DNA of 33,667 bases from Planctomycetia bacterium. Lineage in GTDB: Bacteria > Planctomycetota > Planctomycetia > Planctomycetales > Planctomycetaceae. Where the stretch lies: NCBI GenBank assembly GCA_026400935.1, contig JAPLNX010000250.1, positions 1-33,667 of the forward strand, in the 5' to 3' direction. Within the stretch, counting starts at the first letter, position 1. Each line of letters starts with the position of its first letter. Made by a program: the position numbers and the translations under genes. This document shows positions 24,870 to 33,563 of this stretch, in pieces. Below the pieces are notes generated by a model, which was not told the origin of the DNA, searched no databases, and was given only the letters and a program-made list of their open reading frames with translations.

Positions 24870-27011
24870 CTACTTCGGCATCGGTAGCACAATGAGTGCG
24901 TTCTCGGCGAACGTTGCTTCGCCGGTTTTGCCGTTGATGCTGTACTTGATCTTTAGTTGCTTCACGGTGCTCGGAGCGGGGTCGCCGCCGAAGCTGGCGT
25001 TGTAGGACTCCGCTGCCAAGGTGATCAGCGGCAAGTCAGCGACCTGCTTTTGCACGATCGCGGTCACGTCCTTTTGAGTCGCTCCCGAACCGTATTCGGC
25101 TTTGATGATTTCGACTTTGACTTTTTCAAAGCCCGCTTTGCTCAGTTGTTCGCTGACGTTAATTCCCTTGGCACCGAGCTTTTGAGCAACGAGCAATGTT
25201 GTTTGCGTCGCGTCTTCTTTGAGTTCAGGAACCTTCATTAATTTGATGGCAAACTTAAGCGTCTCAACGCTCGGCTGAATGCGACAAACATCAAGGATCA
25301 GCTTTTGTTCTGACGTTTCCTTGCAAAGGTCAAACGCTTTTTGGCACATCTCGGCTCGTTGTTCGTCGGGCATCGCGAAGCGTCGTGCAAGGCTGATGTA
25401 ACCCTTCAGGCCGCGGCTACGGAACTGAGCGGCTGGGCCGGTCTTGGCCAGATCGAGCAGGACCGGCGCAGCATCGAGGCTGGCCCACTTGCCCAAGACT
25501 CGGCTACCCGCGTCTTGAAGCTGCGGGTTATTACTTTTGGCAGCGGCACCAAGAGTCTTCAATGCCTTTTCACCGCCGACCTCGCCGAGGATCTCAAGCA
25601 GTAAAACCTTTGAGGCGGCGGGAGCTTTATCGAGTGCTGCGGTCAGTTCGGACGCACAGGCGTCGCGATCAGGCATCCGAACGCTGGCGGCCTTCAATGC
25701 TTGTTGAGCGGCTGCACCATCGTCGGCATGCTTAGGTGTCGTGGCTTGTGAGATCAGTACCCCCAAATTTTTGAGAGTGACAGTCTCGCCTAGTGCGACC
25801 AGCGCCGCTCCACGAATCTTGCCGTCTGAATTTTCCAGCGCCTTGATGAGAGCTGGAGTCGCTTCGATACGGCGCTGTCCGACGAGTTCGATCAAAAGTG
25901 GATACGCTTTTCCTTTGGCTTTTGGCAGTAGTGTGGCGATTTCTGCATTCACTTTCTCGCCTGGAAGATCAGCGAGTGTCGCTTTTGCGGCGAGTGCCAA
26001 GTCTTCGTCAGAATCAACGGCCGTTTCAAGCAGGGCGTTCAACGATGACGCATCGCCGACTTGGCTGAGGGATTTGATTGCGGCCAAACGAACGGGCTTC
26101 GGTCCGGTGATCGCGGCTTTCGAGATCGCTGCAACAACGACGGTTTCAGGGCGGTCAGCCATCGCCAGGATGATCAATGCGGCGCGATCGGGAGCAGCGG
26201 ATTCCAATTCGGACGCGAGAGTTTTATCAACCTCACCTCCTGGAAACTCGCGAGCGACGAATAGGCCCACTTCAAACAGCTTGCGATCCTTCGAACGGAG
26301 TTGCTCGACCAACAACGGAATCCCGTCTTGCTTGCGGGCAAGAATTGCACCGCGAGTTGCTTCGACAATTCGTTGTTTCGGAAGTTCTGTCTTGCGAACT
26401 TCGTCATACAAAGCGACTGCGTCTGCCGACTTGCCTTCCGCGTGCATTCGTTCCGCGGCCACAACACAGCCTTCTGCCGCAGCCGATCGAATTTTAGCGG
26501 GACCATTGGTCAACGCTGGCCGCAAAACTTTCACCGCAGCATCGTTACCAACTCGTCCAAGAGCGATAGCCGCCGCTGAGGCGACATCTTCGTTTGTATC
26601 GCTCAGTCGCTTCGTCAGAATTTCGACCGAGCCTGCATCGCGACGAACACCGATCGAGTTCAGGACGCCAATCAATAGGTTCCCTTCGAGTGATTCAGAT
26701 GCCTTTCGCAAGGCTTCATCGGAAGCGGTTCCTGGGATTGCTTCGAGCGCGATACGCGACCACGAAGCCAATTGTGGATCGGAGAGCAGCTTGGCGAGAT
26801 CGCCGACCGATTCACTCGAGCCATCAATCGCCAGCTTCTTGCAGGCAATCGCCTTGTCTTGCGGTGGAGCGTCCGAACGCAAAATCGCGATCTGCTCTTT
26901 TTCTTTTTCTGGCGAGATTTTGAAAACGTCGGCTGCGCGAACCGAGGTCGCGGCAGCAAACACCAAAGAAGCTACAAAAACAAAACGCGAAAATCTTTGA
27001 GTCATGAGCAT
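24870..27011 (-). CDS. Exported HEAT-repeat protein
   Basis: 713-aa protein. A Sec signal (about 1-27, FVFVASLVFAAATSVRAAD) precedes a long array of HEAT/Armadillo-type helical repeats, roughly residues 40-600, with repeating motifs such as DEDLALAAKATLADLP, EDVASAAAIALGRVG and DGKIRGAALVALGE. The C-terminal 100 residues form a different, beta-rich domain beginning VEIIKAEYGSGATQKDVT and ending ALIVLPMP, a module also seen attached to other planctomycete exported proteins. It is probably a periplasmic binding scaffold. ATG 27011 was chosen for the AGGA 8 bases upstream. The gene starts about 120 bases downstream (in its own direction) of the end of the oxidoreductase gene, on the same strand, with a dispersed repeat between. 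Confidence 0.88.
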   Translation of the reverse strand: MLMTQRFSRFVFVASLVFAAATSVRAADVFKISPEKEKEQIAILRSDAPPQDKAIACKKLAIDGSSESVGDLAKLLSDPQLASWSRIALEAIPGTASDEALRKASESLEGNLLIGVLNSIGVRRDAGSVEILTKRLSDTNEDVASAAAIALGRVGNDAAVKVLRPALTNGPAKIRSAAAEGCVVAAERMHAEGKSADAVALYDEVRKTELPKQRIVEATRGAILARKQDGIPLLVEQLRSKDRKLFEVGLFVAREFPGGEVDKTLASELESAAPDRAALIILAMADRPETVVVAAISKAAITGPKPVRLAAIKSLSQVGDASSLNALLETAVDSDEDLALAAKATLADLPGEKVNAEIATLLPKAKGKAYPLLIELVGQRRIEATPALIKALENSDGKIRGAALVALGETVTLKNLGVLISQATTPKHADDGAAAQQALKAASVRMPDRDACASELTAALDKAPAASKVLLLEILGEVGGEKALKTLGAAAKSNNPQLQDAGSRVLGKWASLDAAPVLLDLAKTGPAAQFRSRGLKGYISLARRFAMPDEQRAEMCQKAFDLCKETSEQKLILDVCRIQPSVETLKFAIKLMKVPELKEDATQTTLLVAQKLGAKGINVSEQLSKAGFEKVKVEIIKAEYGSGATQKDVTAIVQKQVADLPLITLAAESYNASFGGDPAPSTVKQLKIKYSINGKTGEATFAENALIVLPMPK

Positions 27012-27081
27012 CGTTTCGGTCCTAATCGTTGAGGACGGTGTAATTGAAAGTAAGACAGCCACTCTTGGCCGTCGAACACGA

Positions 27082-27125
27082 GACGGGCAGTCAAAAGTAG
27101 GACGGGCAAGAGTGCCCGACTTACA
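27082..27125 (-). repeat. Dispersed palindromic repeat, copy 2
   Basis: GACGGG...CCCGAC with trailing TTACA (27101-27125) is the reverse complement of the copy at 4143-4167, at 22 of 25 positions. A second GACGGG unit at 27083 and a TCAAAAGT spacer accompany it, as at the first copy. It lies between the oxidoreductase and HEAT-protein genes. Confidence 0.7.
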
Positions 27126-27128
27126 GGA

Positions 27129-28427
27129 TTACAGCCGCCACGGTTCACGGAGTGCTTCAGAACGCATCCGGTTGGCTTGTTCGTCGTCGATGAACGAATT
27201 AGTTTTGTTATCGAATTTGATCTGACGATTCAGGTAGAGAGCAATGTTGGCGGCATGGCAAGCAATGTGTGCGTTGCAAGCCGCGAGGGCGTTCGTCTTT
27301 GGTTGCGAGCGATTCTTGACACAGTCGAGGAAGTCACGCACGTGGAACGTGGCTGGGTAACCGCCAATTTCCAAGACAGTTCGGCCCGCAAGCAACTCTG
27401 GTGAGCTGAGCACCATCTTGCCGCTGTCGCCGGCTTCGACCCAACCGGTCTCGCCTTCAAATCGGACAGGGCAAGAACCGAGCGGAATCCAATCTTTTTC
27501 GCGGAAGATCAACTCCGTACCGTTCTCATACTTCGCGACAAGATAGCCATCTTTCGGCGGGTTGTATTCAATCGGTGGTTCGCAATCGCCCATCGCCCAC
27601 TGGCAGAGGTCCACGCAGTGCGAACCCCATTCGAGCACTCCACCAGCACCAAAGGCACCGATGAACCCACCACCTTTTTCAAAGTGGAAGCCGTTGAGCA
27701 GCGCCTTGTTGAAAGGTCGCCACGATGCGGGGCCGAGGTATGTGTCCCAATCGACTTCGTCTTTCTTTGGTTCTTCTTCTGCAGGGAGCCAACCACTCAA
27801 CATCGACGCCATTCCGGCAGGATGTGCGAAGACTTTTTTCATCTTGCCGAGCTTGCCGGTTCGAGCCAACTCACAGGCGAAGGCGAAGTGTGGCAAGTTG
27901 CGTCGTTGCGTTCCGGCTTGGAAAATTCTGCCGGTCCGTTTGATCGTGTCTCGCAGGATGAGGCTCTGTTCGATGTTCTTCGTGCATGGCTTCTCGCAAT
28001 AAATGTCCTTACCGGCCTTGGCAGCAGCCATCGACATCGTGCAGTGCCAGTTCGGTCCGGTGGCAATCAGAACCGCGTCAATGTCGCTGCGGTCGAGCAG
28101 TTCGCGGTAATCGCGGTAAGTGTCACATTTTTCTGTTCCATATCGTGCATCAACCATCTTCTTGACGAGCGTTCGCCGAGCTTCTTTGACATCACAGACC
28201 GCAAGGAACTGCACATCGCTTTGTTCCAAGAAGCAGGTGAGGTCGTATTGACCTCGCCCACCGATACCGATGCCGCCGACGGTGATTCGTTCACTGGGTG
28301 CAGTCGCGCCGTCCAATCCGAGAGCTGAACTCGGAATAATCGTGGGAGCCATGACCGCAGCGCTTGCCGCAGAAAGTGCGGTTTTCAAAAACCGACGGCG
28401 TGGAAGTTGAGTAACCATATTCGACAT
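27129..28427 (-). CDS. Gfo/Idh/MocA-family oxidoreductase with Tat signal
   Basis: The 432-aa protein starts with a twin-arginine signal (RRRFLKTALSAASAAVMAP) and is therefore exported folded. The Rossmann domain follows: the nucleotide motif GIGIGGRGQ, the acidic end of strand 2 in VCDVKEARR, then the catalytic-lysine motif EKPCTKN. The C-terminal alpha/beta domain has GAGGVLEWGSHCVDLCQWAMG, with the usual His of this group. Members oxidise or reduce sugars and related polyols with NAD(P); the substrate here is unknown. ATG 28427 has AGGAG 8 bases upstream; the frame is open to 28478. It is divergent from the small gene at 28708 and co-directional with the HEAT-repeat gene. Confidence 0.94.
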   Translation of the reverse strand: MSNMVTQLPRRRFLKTALSAASAAVMAPTIIPSSALGLDGATAPSERITVGGIGIGGRGQYDLTCFLEQSDVQFLAVCDVKEARRTLVKKMVDARYGTEKCDTYRDYRELLDRSDIDAVLIATGPNWHCTMSMAAAKAGKDIYCEKPCTKNIEQSLILRDTIKRTGRIFQAGTQRRNLPHFAFACELARTGKLGKMKKVFAHPAGMASMLSGWLPAEEEPKKDEVDWDTYLGPASWRPFNKALLNGFHFEKGGGFIGAFGAGGVLEWGSHCVDLCQWAMGDCEPPIEYNPPKDGYLVAKYENGTELIFREKDWIPLGSCPVRFEGETGWVEAGDSGKMVLSSPELLAGRTVLEIGGYPATFHVRDFLDCVKNRSQPKTNALAACNAHIACHAANIALYLNRQIKFDNKTNSFIDDEQANRMRSEALREPWRL

Positions 28428-28621
28428 GACTGCTTCTCCTGATCGAGTTGATCGCTGGGCCGACAGGACATGAACCACGCTGCAATGCGAGTTCTCCGGA
28501 AGGCTAGCAGCATATCCCCGCCCCCTTTACCGTTCCACGCTGGCAACTCGGTTGTCAAAAATTTTGATCCGGTGACGACTCCTTGGATGTGAATAGCTCA
28601 GTCAACGCGAAGTCGCATAAC

Positions 28622-28686
28622 CGCACGCCGCAGACATGCGGATTTCGTCGTTACTGGGCCGATGACGCGCGTGCCTGCGGCGTGCG
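28622..28686. repeat. 12-bp perfect inverted repeat upstream of the small gene
   Basis: CGCACGCCGCAG (28622-28633) pairs with CTGCGGCGTGCG (28675-28686). The loop of 41 bases also contains short complementary runs. It lies in the divergent region 28428-28707, just before the ribosome binding site of the gene at 28708. It resembles a dispersed palindrome; an operator role is possible but unsupported. Confidence 0.5.
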
Positions 28687-28707
28687 ATCAATCAATAAGG
28701 GAGACAC

Positions 28708-29124
28708 ATGACAGAAAACCGTCAGCCAATTGCTCCGACCTTCGCCGACCTAGTGGCGTCACGGCAGCGGTGGATTGAAGAGACTCTTAAGCCGTGGTGT
28801 TTGGCCGCGCCCTGGAAGGAACTGTTTCAGGCTGAGCAAGACTGGCCCAATATCGCAGGCCAAGTTGACGCTCAAGGAACCTTGTGGGCGTGGGCGTGGA
28901 GTCGGTTTGAAGCACTCGCACACGAAGGCTTGCCGGGGATCGATGAAACGCATCCGCTAAGAGTCACCACGCGCGGAGGCCGAGTTCTCGAAGGTTATCC
29001 CGACAATCGTGAGAGCCGTCATGGCATGCTAAAACTCCTGTGCGAGACGCCGCCGGGAAGCGGAGATTACGAATTGTCGGATGCGATCTCGATTGATGAG
29101 ATCACGACGATCGTCCGGCTTTGA
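28708..29124 (+). CDS. Small uncharacterised protein, 138 aa
   Basis: Ribosome binding site GGGAG (28699-28703) precedes ATG 28708. The cytoplasmic-looking protein has no signal or helix. It is Trp-rich in the first half (KPWCLAAPWKELFQAEQDWPNI, TLWAWAWSRFEAL) and has a small beta-rich second half containing LRVTTRGGRVLEGYP and ending SIDEITTIVRL, which could be an Sm-like barrel. I do not recognise the family with certainty. It precedes a Tat-exported oxidoreductase gene by about 120 bases and could be co-transcribed with it. Confidence 0.8.
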   Translation: MTENRQPIAPTFADLVASRQRWIEETLKPWCLAAPWKELFQAEQDWPNIAGQVDAQGTLWAWAWSRFEALAHEGLPGIDETHPLRVTTRGGRVLEGYPDNRESRHGMLKLLCETPPGSGDYELSDAISIDEITTIVRL

Positions 29125-29242
29125 TTCTTTCAAAACAAGTGCTTGCATTCGTAGAGCACAATTTCATCGTGCTCGAATTGTGGCACGTTGAAAACTTGCC
29201 ACACGTCGTGATGGACCTCAATCGTAAAACAGGAGTCAGCAA

Positions 29243-30403
29243 ATGGCAGAAAACCGTCGAGACTTTCTATCCCGATCAGCAACACAGTTGGCGGCGATCG
29301 GTGCCAGTGCTGCGGTAGCTCAGGCACAGACTTCGGGAAGCAATGTCGAGAAGCCAACGACACCACCCGACGGAAAAGCGTGGCGAGTTGGTGTGATCTC
29401 TTCGCGAATCAAAGGGAAGCCGCAAAGAATCAACGGCCACACGTGGCACTTCGCGCAATACCTGCATCCGACCATTGATCTCAAAGTCGCTCAGAAGCAT
29501 CTCGATCCCGGCAACCAAAAATACTTTGAGTTGATTGTCCGTAATCCAGCGGCCAACTTTGGGCTCCTGCCGTTTCCTGATACGCGAATCACACATTACT
29601 ACGAACAAGACCCAGCAATCGCTCAACTCTTTGCCGATTCGTTTCCTGGAGTTCAAGTCGCAACGTCAATCGAAAAGATGGTCAACGAAGTCGATGCGAT
29701 CTGGCTCGGTGACGCTTCTGGAACTGGTGACGATCACTTTGATCTGATCGCTCCCGGTTTGGCGAAAGGCTTACCGACTTTCTGTGACAAGCCGATCGGC
29801 GAGACGGTTGCCGGAACTCGCAAAATCCTGGAGTTCGCTCGCCAACACAAAGCACCGCTGATGTCCGGAAGCATCTTCAGCTACGAATGGGGCGTCGAAG
29901 AAGTTCGGCGACTCTTGGCGAAAGGTGACGTCGGTGAAATTCAATATGTCATCGCCAGTATGGCGGGAGGCTATTCGCTGGAAAGTTGGTTCATCTATGG
30001 GCAACATCCTTGTTGGTCGATCGTCACGCTGCTGGGGGCCGGAGTCGAAGCGGTCAGCTTATACGCTCGCGGCACTTCGGCTCACGGACTGGTCACGTAT
30101 CCCGATCGAGCCCCCGCCGAGATTTGGTACGGTCGCCCGGATATGTCGCACAGCTACAACGAAACCAGCGTCCATTTCACGAAAGGTCTTTATCGTTACG
30201 GCCCACCTATCGAAGGAAACTTCTGGTTCGGCCACCACTACGAGATGTTTAGCATGGCCCGCACCTTTCGCGAAATGATCCGCACTCGCACAGAGCCAGT
30301 CTCACACGAGTCAATCCTCGCCGTCACCGCCATGATCTACGCCGGCGCGAAATCACTCACCGAAAAGAGTCGCCTAGTATCGCTTGCGGAAGTGCTGGTT
30401 TGA
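29243..30403 (+). CDS. Gfo/Idh/MocA-family protein with Tat signal (second copy type)
   Basis: The 386-aa protein begins with MAENRRDFLSRSATQLAAIG, a Tat signal (RRDFL), and AGGAG precedes the ATG. The fold is of Gfo/Idh/MocA type: DAIWLGDASGTGDDH near the end of the nucleotide domain and the catalytic-lysine motif CDKPIGET. A C-terminal region carries MAGGYSLESWFIYGQHP. The glycine-rich first nucleotide motif is not obvious: the N-terminal strand reads WRVGVISSRIKG. It may therefore bind its cofactor differently or be a non-canonical member. It is only distantly similar to the oxidoreductase at 27129. Upstream, TGTGGCA/TGCCACA (29179-29203) forms a 7-bp hairpin with a role I cannot assign. 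Confidence 0.85.
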   Translation: MAENRRDFLSRSATQLAAIGASAAVAQAQTSGSNVEKPTTPPDGKAWRVGVISSRIKGKPQRINGHTWHFAQYLHPTIDLKVAQKHLDPGNQKYFELIVRNPAANFGLLPFPDTRITHYYEQDPAIAQLFADSFPGVQVATSIEKMVNEVDAIWLGDASGTGDDHFDLIAPGLAKGLPTFCDKPIGETVAGTRKILEFARQHKAPLMSGSIFSYEWGVEEVRRLLAKGDVGEIQYVIASMAGGYSLESWFIYGQHPCWSIVTLLGAGVEAVSLYARGTSAHGLVTYPDRAPAEIWYGRPDMSHSYNETSVHFTKGLYRYGPPIEGNFWFGHHYEMFSMARTFREMIRTRTEPVSHESILAVTAMIYAGAKSLTEKSRLVSLAEVLV

Positions 30404-30440
30404 TTGAACGTATTTATGAGCCGTCGTTAGCACAACGCGT

Positions 30441-30472
30441 AAGCGAGTCGCCTAGTTGTAGTCCACTCGCTT
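30441..30472 (+). repeat. Short inverted repeat after the oxidoreductase gene
   Basis: AAGCGAGT (30441-30448) pairs perfectly with ACTCGCTT (30465-30472); flanking ACAACGCGT and GTGTGCCGTGC partly extend it. It lies between the oxidoreductase and the sigma gene, without a T-run. Confidence 0.45.
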
Positions 30473-30508
30473 GTGTGCCGTGCTCAACGAACTGGGAGAT
30501 GACACCTG

Positions 30509-31225
30509 ATGTTTGCGACAACGCGTTGGAGTTTGGTGCAAGCGGCGGGTGGGGAGCGATCGACGCCGGCACGGGAGGCGTTGGGGGTGCTGTGTGAGAC
30601 GTATTGGTTTCCGTTGTATGCGTTTGCTCGACACCGTGGCTTGTCGCCGGAGCAGGCGGAGGATCGGACGCAATCGTTCTTTGCTTTCGTGTTGGAAGGG
30701 AATGTCATCTCGCGAGCGGATCGTCAGCGAGGTCGCTTTCGATCGTTCTTGTTGAAATCGCTCCAGAACTTTTTGATGACCGAGCAACGACACGATGATG
30801 CCCAGAAGCGAGGCGGTGGCCGAGTCATTCAGTCGTTTGATGTGACTCAGGCTGAGAGTCGGTATGTGCATGAGCCGGTCAGCCATGAGACGCCCGAACG
30901 ATTGTTCGATCGGCAATGGGCGCTGACTGTTCTGCAAACAACTCTCAACAAACTCCGAGCGGAATATCATGCCGAAAGTCGAGGCGATCTTTGTGAATCG
31001 CTCGAACCGCATCTGCATGGCGACGAAAATCGTTTGCCGTACGTTGAGTTGGTCACTCGTTTTGGACTCAGTGAAGAGGCCGTCAAATCCGCCGCACATC
31101 GAATGCGCCGGCGCTATCGCGAACTGCTGCGAGCGGAGGTTGCTGAGACTCTGACTGCCCCCAGTGAGGTTGATGACGAACTGCGAAGTCTGATGGAAGC
31201 AGTCGCGACGTCGAGTTCGACATAA
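30509..31225 (+). CDS. ECF-like RNA polymerase sigma factor, planctomycete type
   Basis: The 238-aa protein has the N-terminus TRWSLVQAAGG followed by REALGVLCETYWFPLYAFARHRG, then SPEQAEDRTQSFFAFVL (the region-2 core-binding helix) and RGRFRSFLLKSLQNFL. Region 4 is the C-terminal DNA-binding helix LVTRFGLSEEAVKSAAHRMRRRYRELL. This layout is that of planctomycete ECF sigma factors, which are often followed by a Ser/Thr kinase gene. Here the next gene is a divergent hydrolase instead, so the sigma factor is an orphan in the window. GGGAG at 30496-30500 supports the ATG at 30509. Confidence 0.85.
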   Translation: MFATTRWSLVQAAGGERSTPAREALGVLCETYWFPLYAFARHRGLSPEQAEDRTQSFFAFVLEGNVISRADRQRGRFRSFLLKSLQNFLMTEQRHDDAQKRGGGRVIQSFDVTQAESRYVHEPVSHETPERLFDRQWALTVLQTTLNKLRAEYHAESRGDLCESLEPHLHGDENRLPYVELVTRFGLSEEAVKSAAHRMRRRYRELLRAEVAETLTAPSEVDDELRSLMEAVATSSST

Positions 31226-31330
31226 GCAATCTCCAGCCACCCCTCCGAGCTTGTCTCGGTGGAAGCGGGCTTTTGCACTAGCTGCGACCGTTCTTCAAAT
31301 CAAATTTGTCGTAGTGCGAAAGCCTGCGAG

Positions 31331-31351
31331 CCACTGAGGCGAGCTCAGTGG
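31331..31351. terminator. Convergent-region hairpin between sigma factor and hydrolase genes
   Basis: CCACTGAG (31331-31338) pairs with CTCAGTGG (31344-31351) around a 5-base loop, in the 143-bp gap between the two convergent genes. It has no clear T-run. A bidirectional terminator or dispersed repeat is plausible. Confidence 0.4.
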
Positions 31352-31368
31352 GGTGGTACGACGGGAGA

Positions 31369-32961
31369 CTAATGCGATTCAAAGTAAATATATGGAGCGA
31401 TCGCTGCTGCGATTTCTGGGCGGCAGAGATACTCCGGCCAACTGTGATGATGGCCGATCTGCGGCGTGACGTTGAGTTCGCCGACTTGGCATTCGTACTC
31501 GCCCAGATGACGCCGGTCGCGGCGAGTGAAACCGGCTCTCGCTAACGATCGAGCTGAGAAGGGATGCCGAAACGGATACAAGGCAAGAGCGAGATCACGA
31601 TCGTTTCGCAGATTGAGCAGGCATTCCGCTCGATTGAGCGCACTGCAATAACGCTCGTCTTGATTGAGCCAATCATGATCGATCGCTGCGGCAGCAAAGA
31701 CGACTCGAATTCGGTTGCCACAATCTGTTGGATTCCAACGAGCTTGTTTCTGCACCGCGCCGCCACCGAGGAGATGCAATGCAGAGGAAATCGTTCGGGC
31801 ACCTTGGCTGTGTCCTAAGAGACTCACCGGATTGTTCGGAGGCAACGCACCGATGAGGTCTGCAAGATAAAAACCGTTTCGCTCGGCTCGACGTCCCAAG
31901 ATGAAGAAGTCCACGCCAGGAACAGGACTCGTGAACGCGTTATCGGAGGCGAGCGTACAAATCCCTTCGCTAGGCCATGTGAAGTAAATGAAATTCAGCG
32001 GCACTTGTGGGCATGGGCAGCGCAGCCATTGATAGGTTTGCTCTGCATCCTGCCAAACGTCTTGCCAACGCCTGAACGCTCCGTGAGCGAAGATGCAAAC
32101 CGGAGCTCCCGGAATCAGTGATCCGAGCAACTCTTCAAAACAGACGGGATGCACTTGGCAATCATGCGAGACGCCATGACACATGAATCGACATGACGGA
32201 ACGCAGCGATGCTTCGCTTGCGAGCAGCATCGAGAGCTGACGACCCAATATTTGACCATCGGTCCTACGACGGGTTGGGTCATGCCCTGATTCGGCAGTG
32301 GAATCAATGGCGTTTGTGCTTCGACATTCGGCCGATGACGCGATGAATTCGGAGAGACTCCAGGCACGTAATCTTCATCCAGAGACTCAACCGGTGACTG
32401 CAGAGGGCGGAGCACTCGCTGCTTTGGGAATTCAGGAAGCGATTGTGAGTCTTGCGGTTCGCCAATCTCGCCGTTCAGCGTCGGATTCAGTTTGAGTTTC
32501 AAGGGCGCGATGTCTGAAGGATCAGAATCATCAGCGACGATGCTCGGACTGAGTGTCGCTCCGAGGCTCGGTGCATTCACATTAGGGATGCGGGGAGAAC
32601 CGTCGTTCGTTAGTTGCTTCGCGTCGGGCTTAACAGGTTGGTCTGCGAGTTCGGGCGATTCCTCATCTGGCAGATCCGCTTCGAGCGGTGCGAGCAGGCG
32701 TCGCTCATCAAGTTCGATTGGTGGCGATGACTTCGGCAGCTTCGGTTCGGATTCCGAAGGAGCTTGGTTAGCAGTTTCCGGCTTTGACTCTTCGGTCGTC
32801 GTTTCGTCAGCGGGCAATTCAGTGACGTCAATGATGACCGCACGCGGAATCTTTTCCACGATAGGTTCGGTGCCCAACAGCCGAGGCAACCAGATTAGTG
32901 TTGCGAGCCCAGCCAATAGCCAAGTCATCCAGGCAGCAAGACGTGTGTGTGACATAAACAT
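31369..32961 (-). CDS. Membrane-anchored alpha/beta hydrolase
   Basis: About 530 aa. An N-terminal transmembrane helix (about 12-30, WMTWLLAGLATLIWLPRLL) precedes a long Pro/Glu/Ser-rich linker (about 40-200). An alpha/beta-hydrolase domain follows with the nucleophile motif GHSQGA, a preceding strand PVSLLGHSQG, and later RIRVVFAAAAIDHDWL. The downstream segment LNLRNDRDLALAL holds the likely acidic residue, and GHHHSWPEYL near the end supplies a His candidate. It resembles the DUF900 group of esterase/lipase-like proteins; the substrate is unknown. The catalytic domain should face the periplasm. The start is uncertain: ATG 32961 or 32955. Confidence 0.82.
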   Translation of the reverse strand: MFMSHTRLAAWMTWLLAGLATLIWLPRLLGTEPIVEKIPRAVIIDVTELPADETTTEESKPETANQAPSESEPKLPKSSPPIELDERRLLAPLEADLPDEESPELADQPVKPDAKQLTNDGSPRIPNVNAPSLGATLSPSIVADDSDPSDIAPLKLKLNPTLNGEIGEPQDSQSLPEFPKQRVLRPLQSPVESLDEDYVPGVSPNSSRHRPNVEAQTPLIPLPNQGMTQPVVGPMVKYWVVSSRCCSQAKHRCVPSCRFMCHGVSHDCQVHPVCFEELLGSLIPGAPVCIFAHGAFRRWQDVWQDAEQTYQWLRCPCPQVPLNFIYFTWPSEGICTLASDNAFTSPVPGVDFFILGRRAERNGFYLADLIGALPPNNPVSLLGHSQGARTISSALHLLGGGAVQKQARWNPTDCGNRIRVVFAAAAIDHDWLNQDERYCSALNRAECLLNLRNDRDLALALYPFRHPFSARSLARAGFTRRDRRHLGEYECQVGELNVTPQIGHHHSWPEYLCRPEIAAAIAPYIYFESH

Positions 32962-33269
32962 GACATTACTCAGGCAGACAGTTTCCAAAATCAGCCGAAC
33001 ACCTTGGCTGGAGGGCTCCTGCCCGTTGGGTCATCTGCTCCGTCGCCGGGGAAAGCACTGATGACCTCAAGCTTCCTGGCTACACGCGATGAACGTTATC
33101 GACGTGTTGCTTTTCAAAGCGGTGAGATTCCAGACGATTGCCGAGCATGCAGTTATGACGGTTCAAGCATTTTCTGCCGGTCGCGACACGTGCGCGATCT
33201 TTGCTTCTGAACGACGAAACGAGCGATCAAAGTTCAACCGAGATCGTGCTGAACCTACCTCACGAATGG

Positions 33270-33315
33270 CGCTGGCGACTGAGCCGATTGGCGATGATCG
33301 GCTCAGTCGCCAGCG
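33270..33315. repeat. Perfect 18-bp inverted repeat, 10-base loop
   Basis: CGCTGGCGACTGAGCCGA (33270-33287) pairs perfectly with TCGGCTCAGTCGCCAGCG (33298-33315). It is the longest perfect hairpin in the window. There is no T-run after it. Confidence 0.9.
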
Positions 33316-33490
33316 ATCATTTCTGTCGTATGGATCGTGATAGCTATAACGCTTCCAATTGGGCACTGCTTGCCACCTGTGAGCCGAGACGCCGCTGAAT
33401 CAATGAGTTGCTACAGCACGGCTGGCTAGTTCATCGCATTGCAGAAATGGGCTCTCCGCCATTCGTGTTGGATGACAAAATGAGCGGCAA

Positions 33491-33531
33491 GGCGCAGCCG
33501 CCGGTAAAGAAAATCACCGGCGGCTAGCGCC
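33491..33531. repeat. GC-rich hairpin upstream of the sigma-54 promoter
   Basis: GCCGCCGGT (33497-33505) pairs with ACCGGCGGC (33516-33524), and GGCGC (33491-33495) with GCGCC (33527-33531) after small bulges. The sequence directly after it starts TGGCAC (33535-33540), like a -24 element, but lacks a matching -12 element. Confidence 0.7.
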
Positions 33532-33563
33532 CAATGGCACTTACTTTAAAAGACACTTGAGTT

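Noticed and set aside
25741-27000. 419-codon open frame on the plus strand opposite the HEAT-repeat gene
   Set aside because: Mirror of the GC-biased codon pattern of the minus-strand gene; Ser/Arg/Ala-rich, with no domain, ribosome binding site or start context.
29180-29203. TGGCACG followed by TTGC as a second sigma-54 promoter
   Set aside because: The spacer is eight bases instead of four; the two halves are explained by a TGTGGCA/TGCCACA hairpin.
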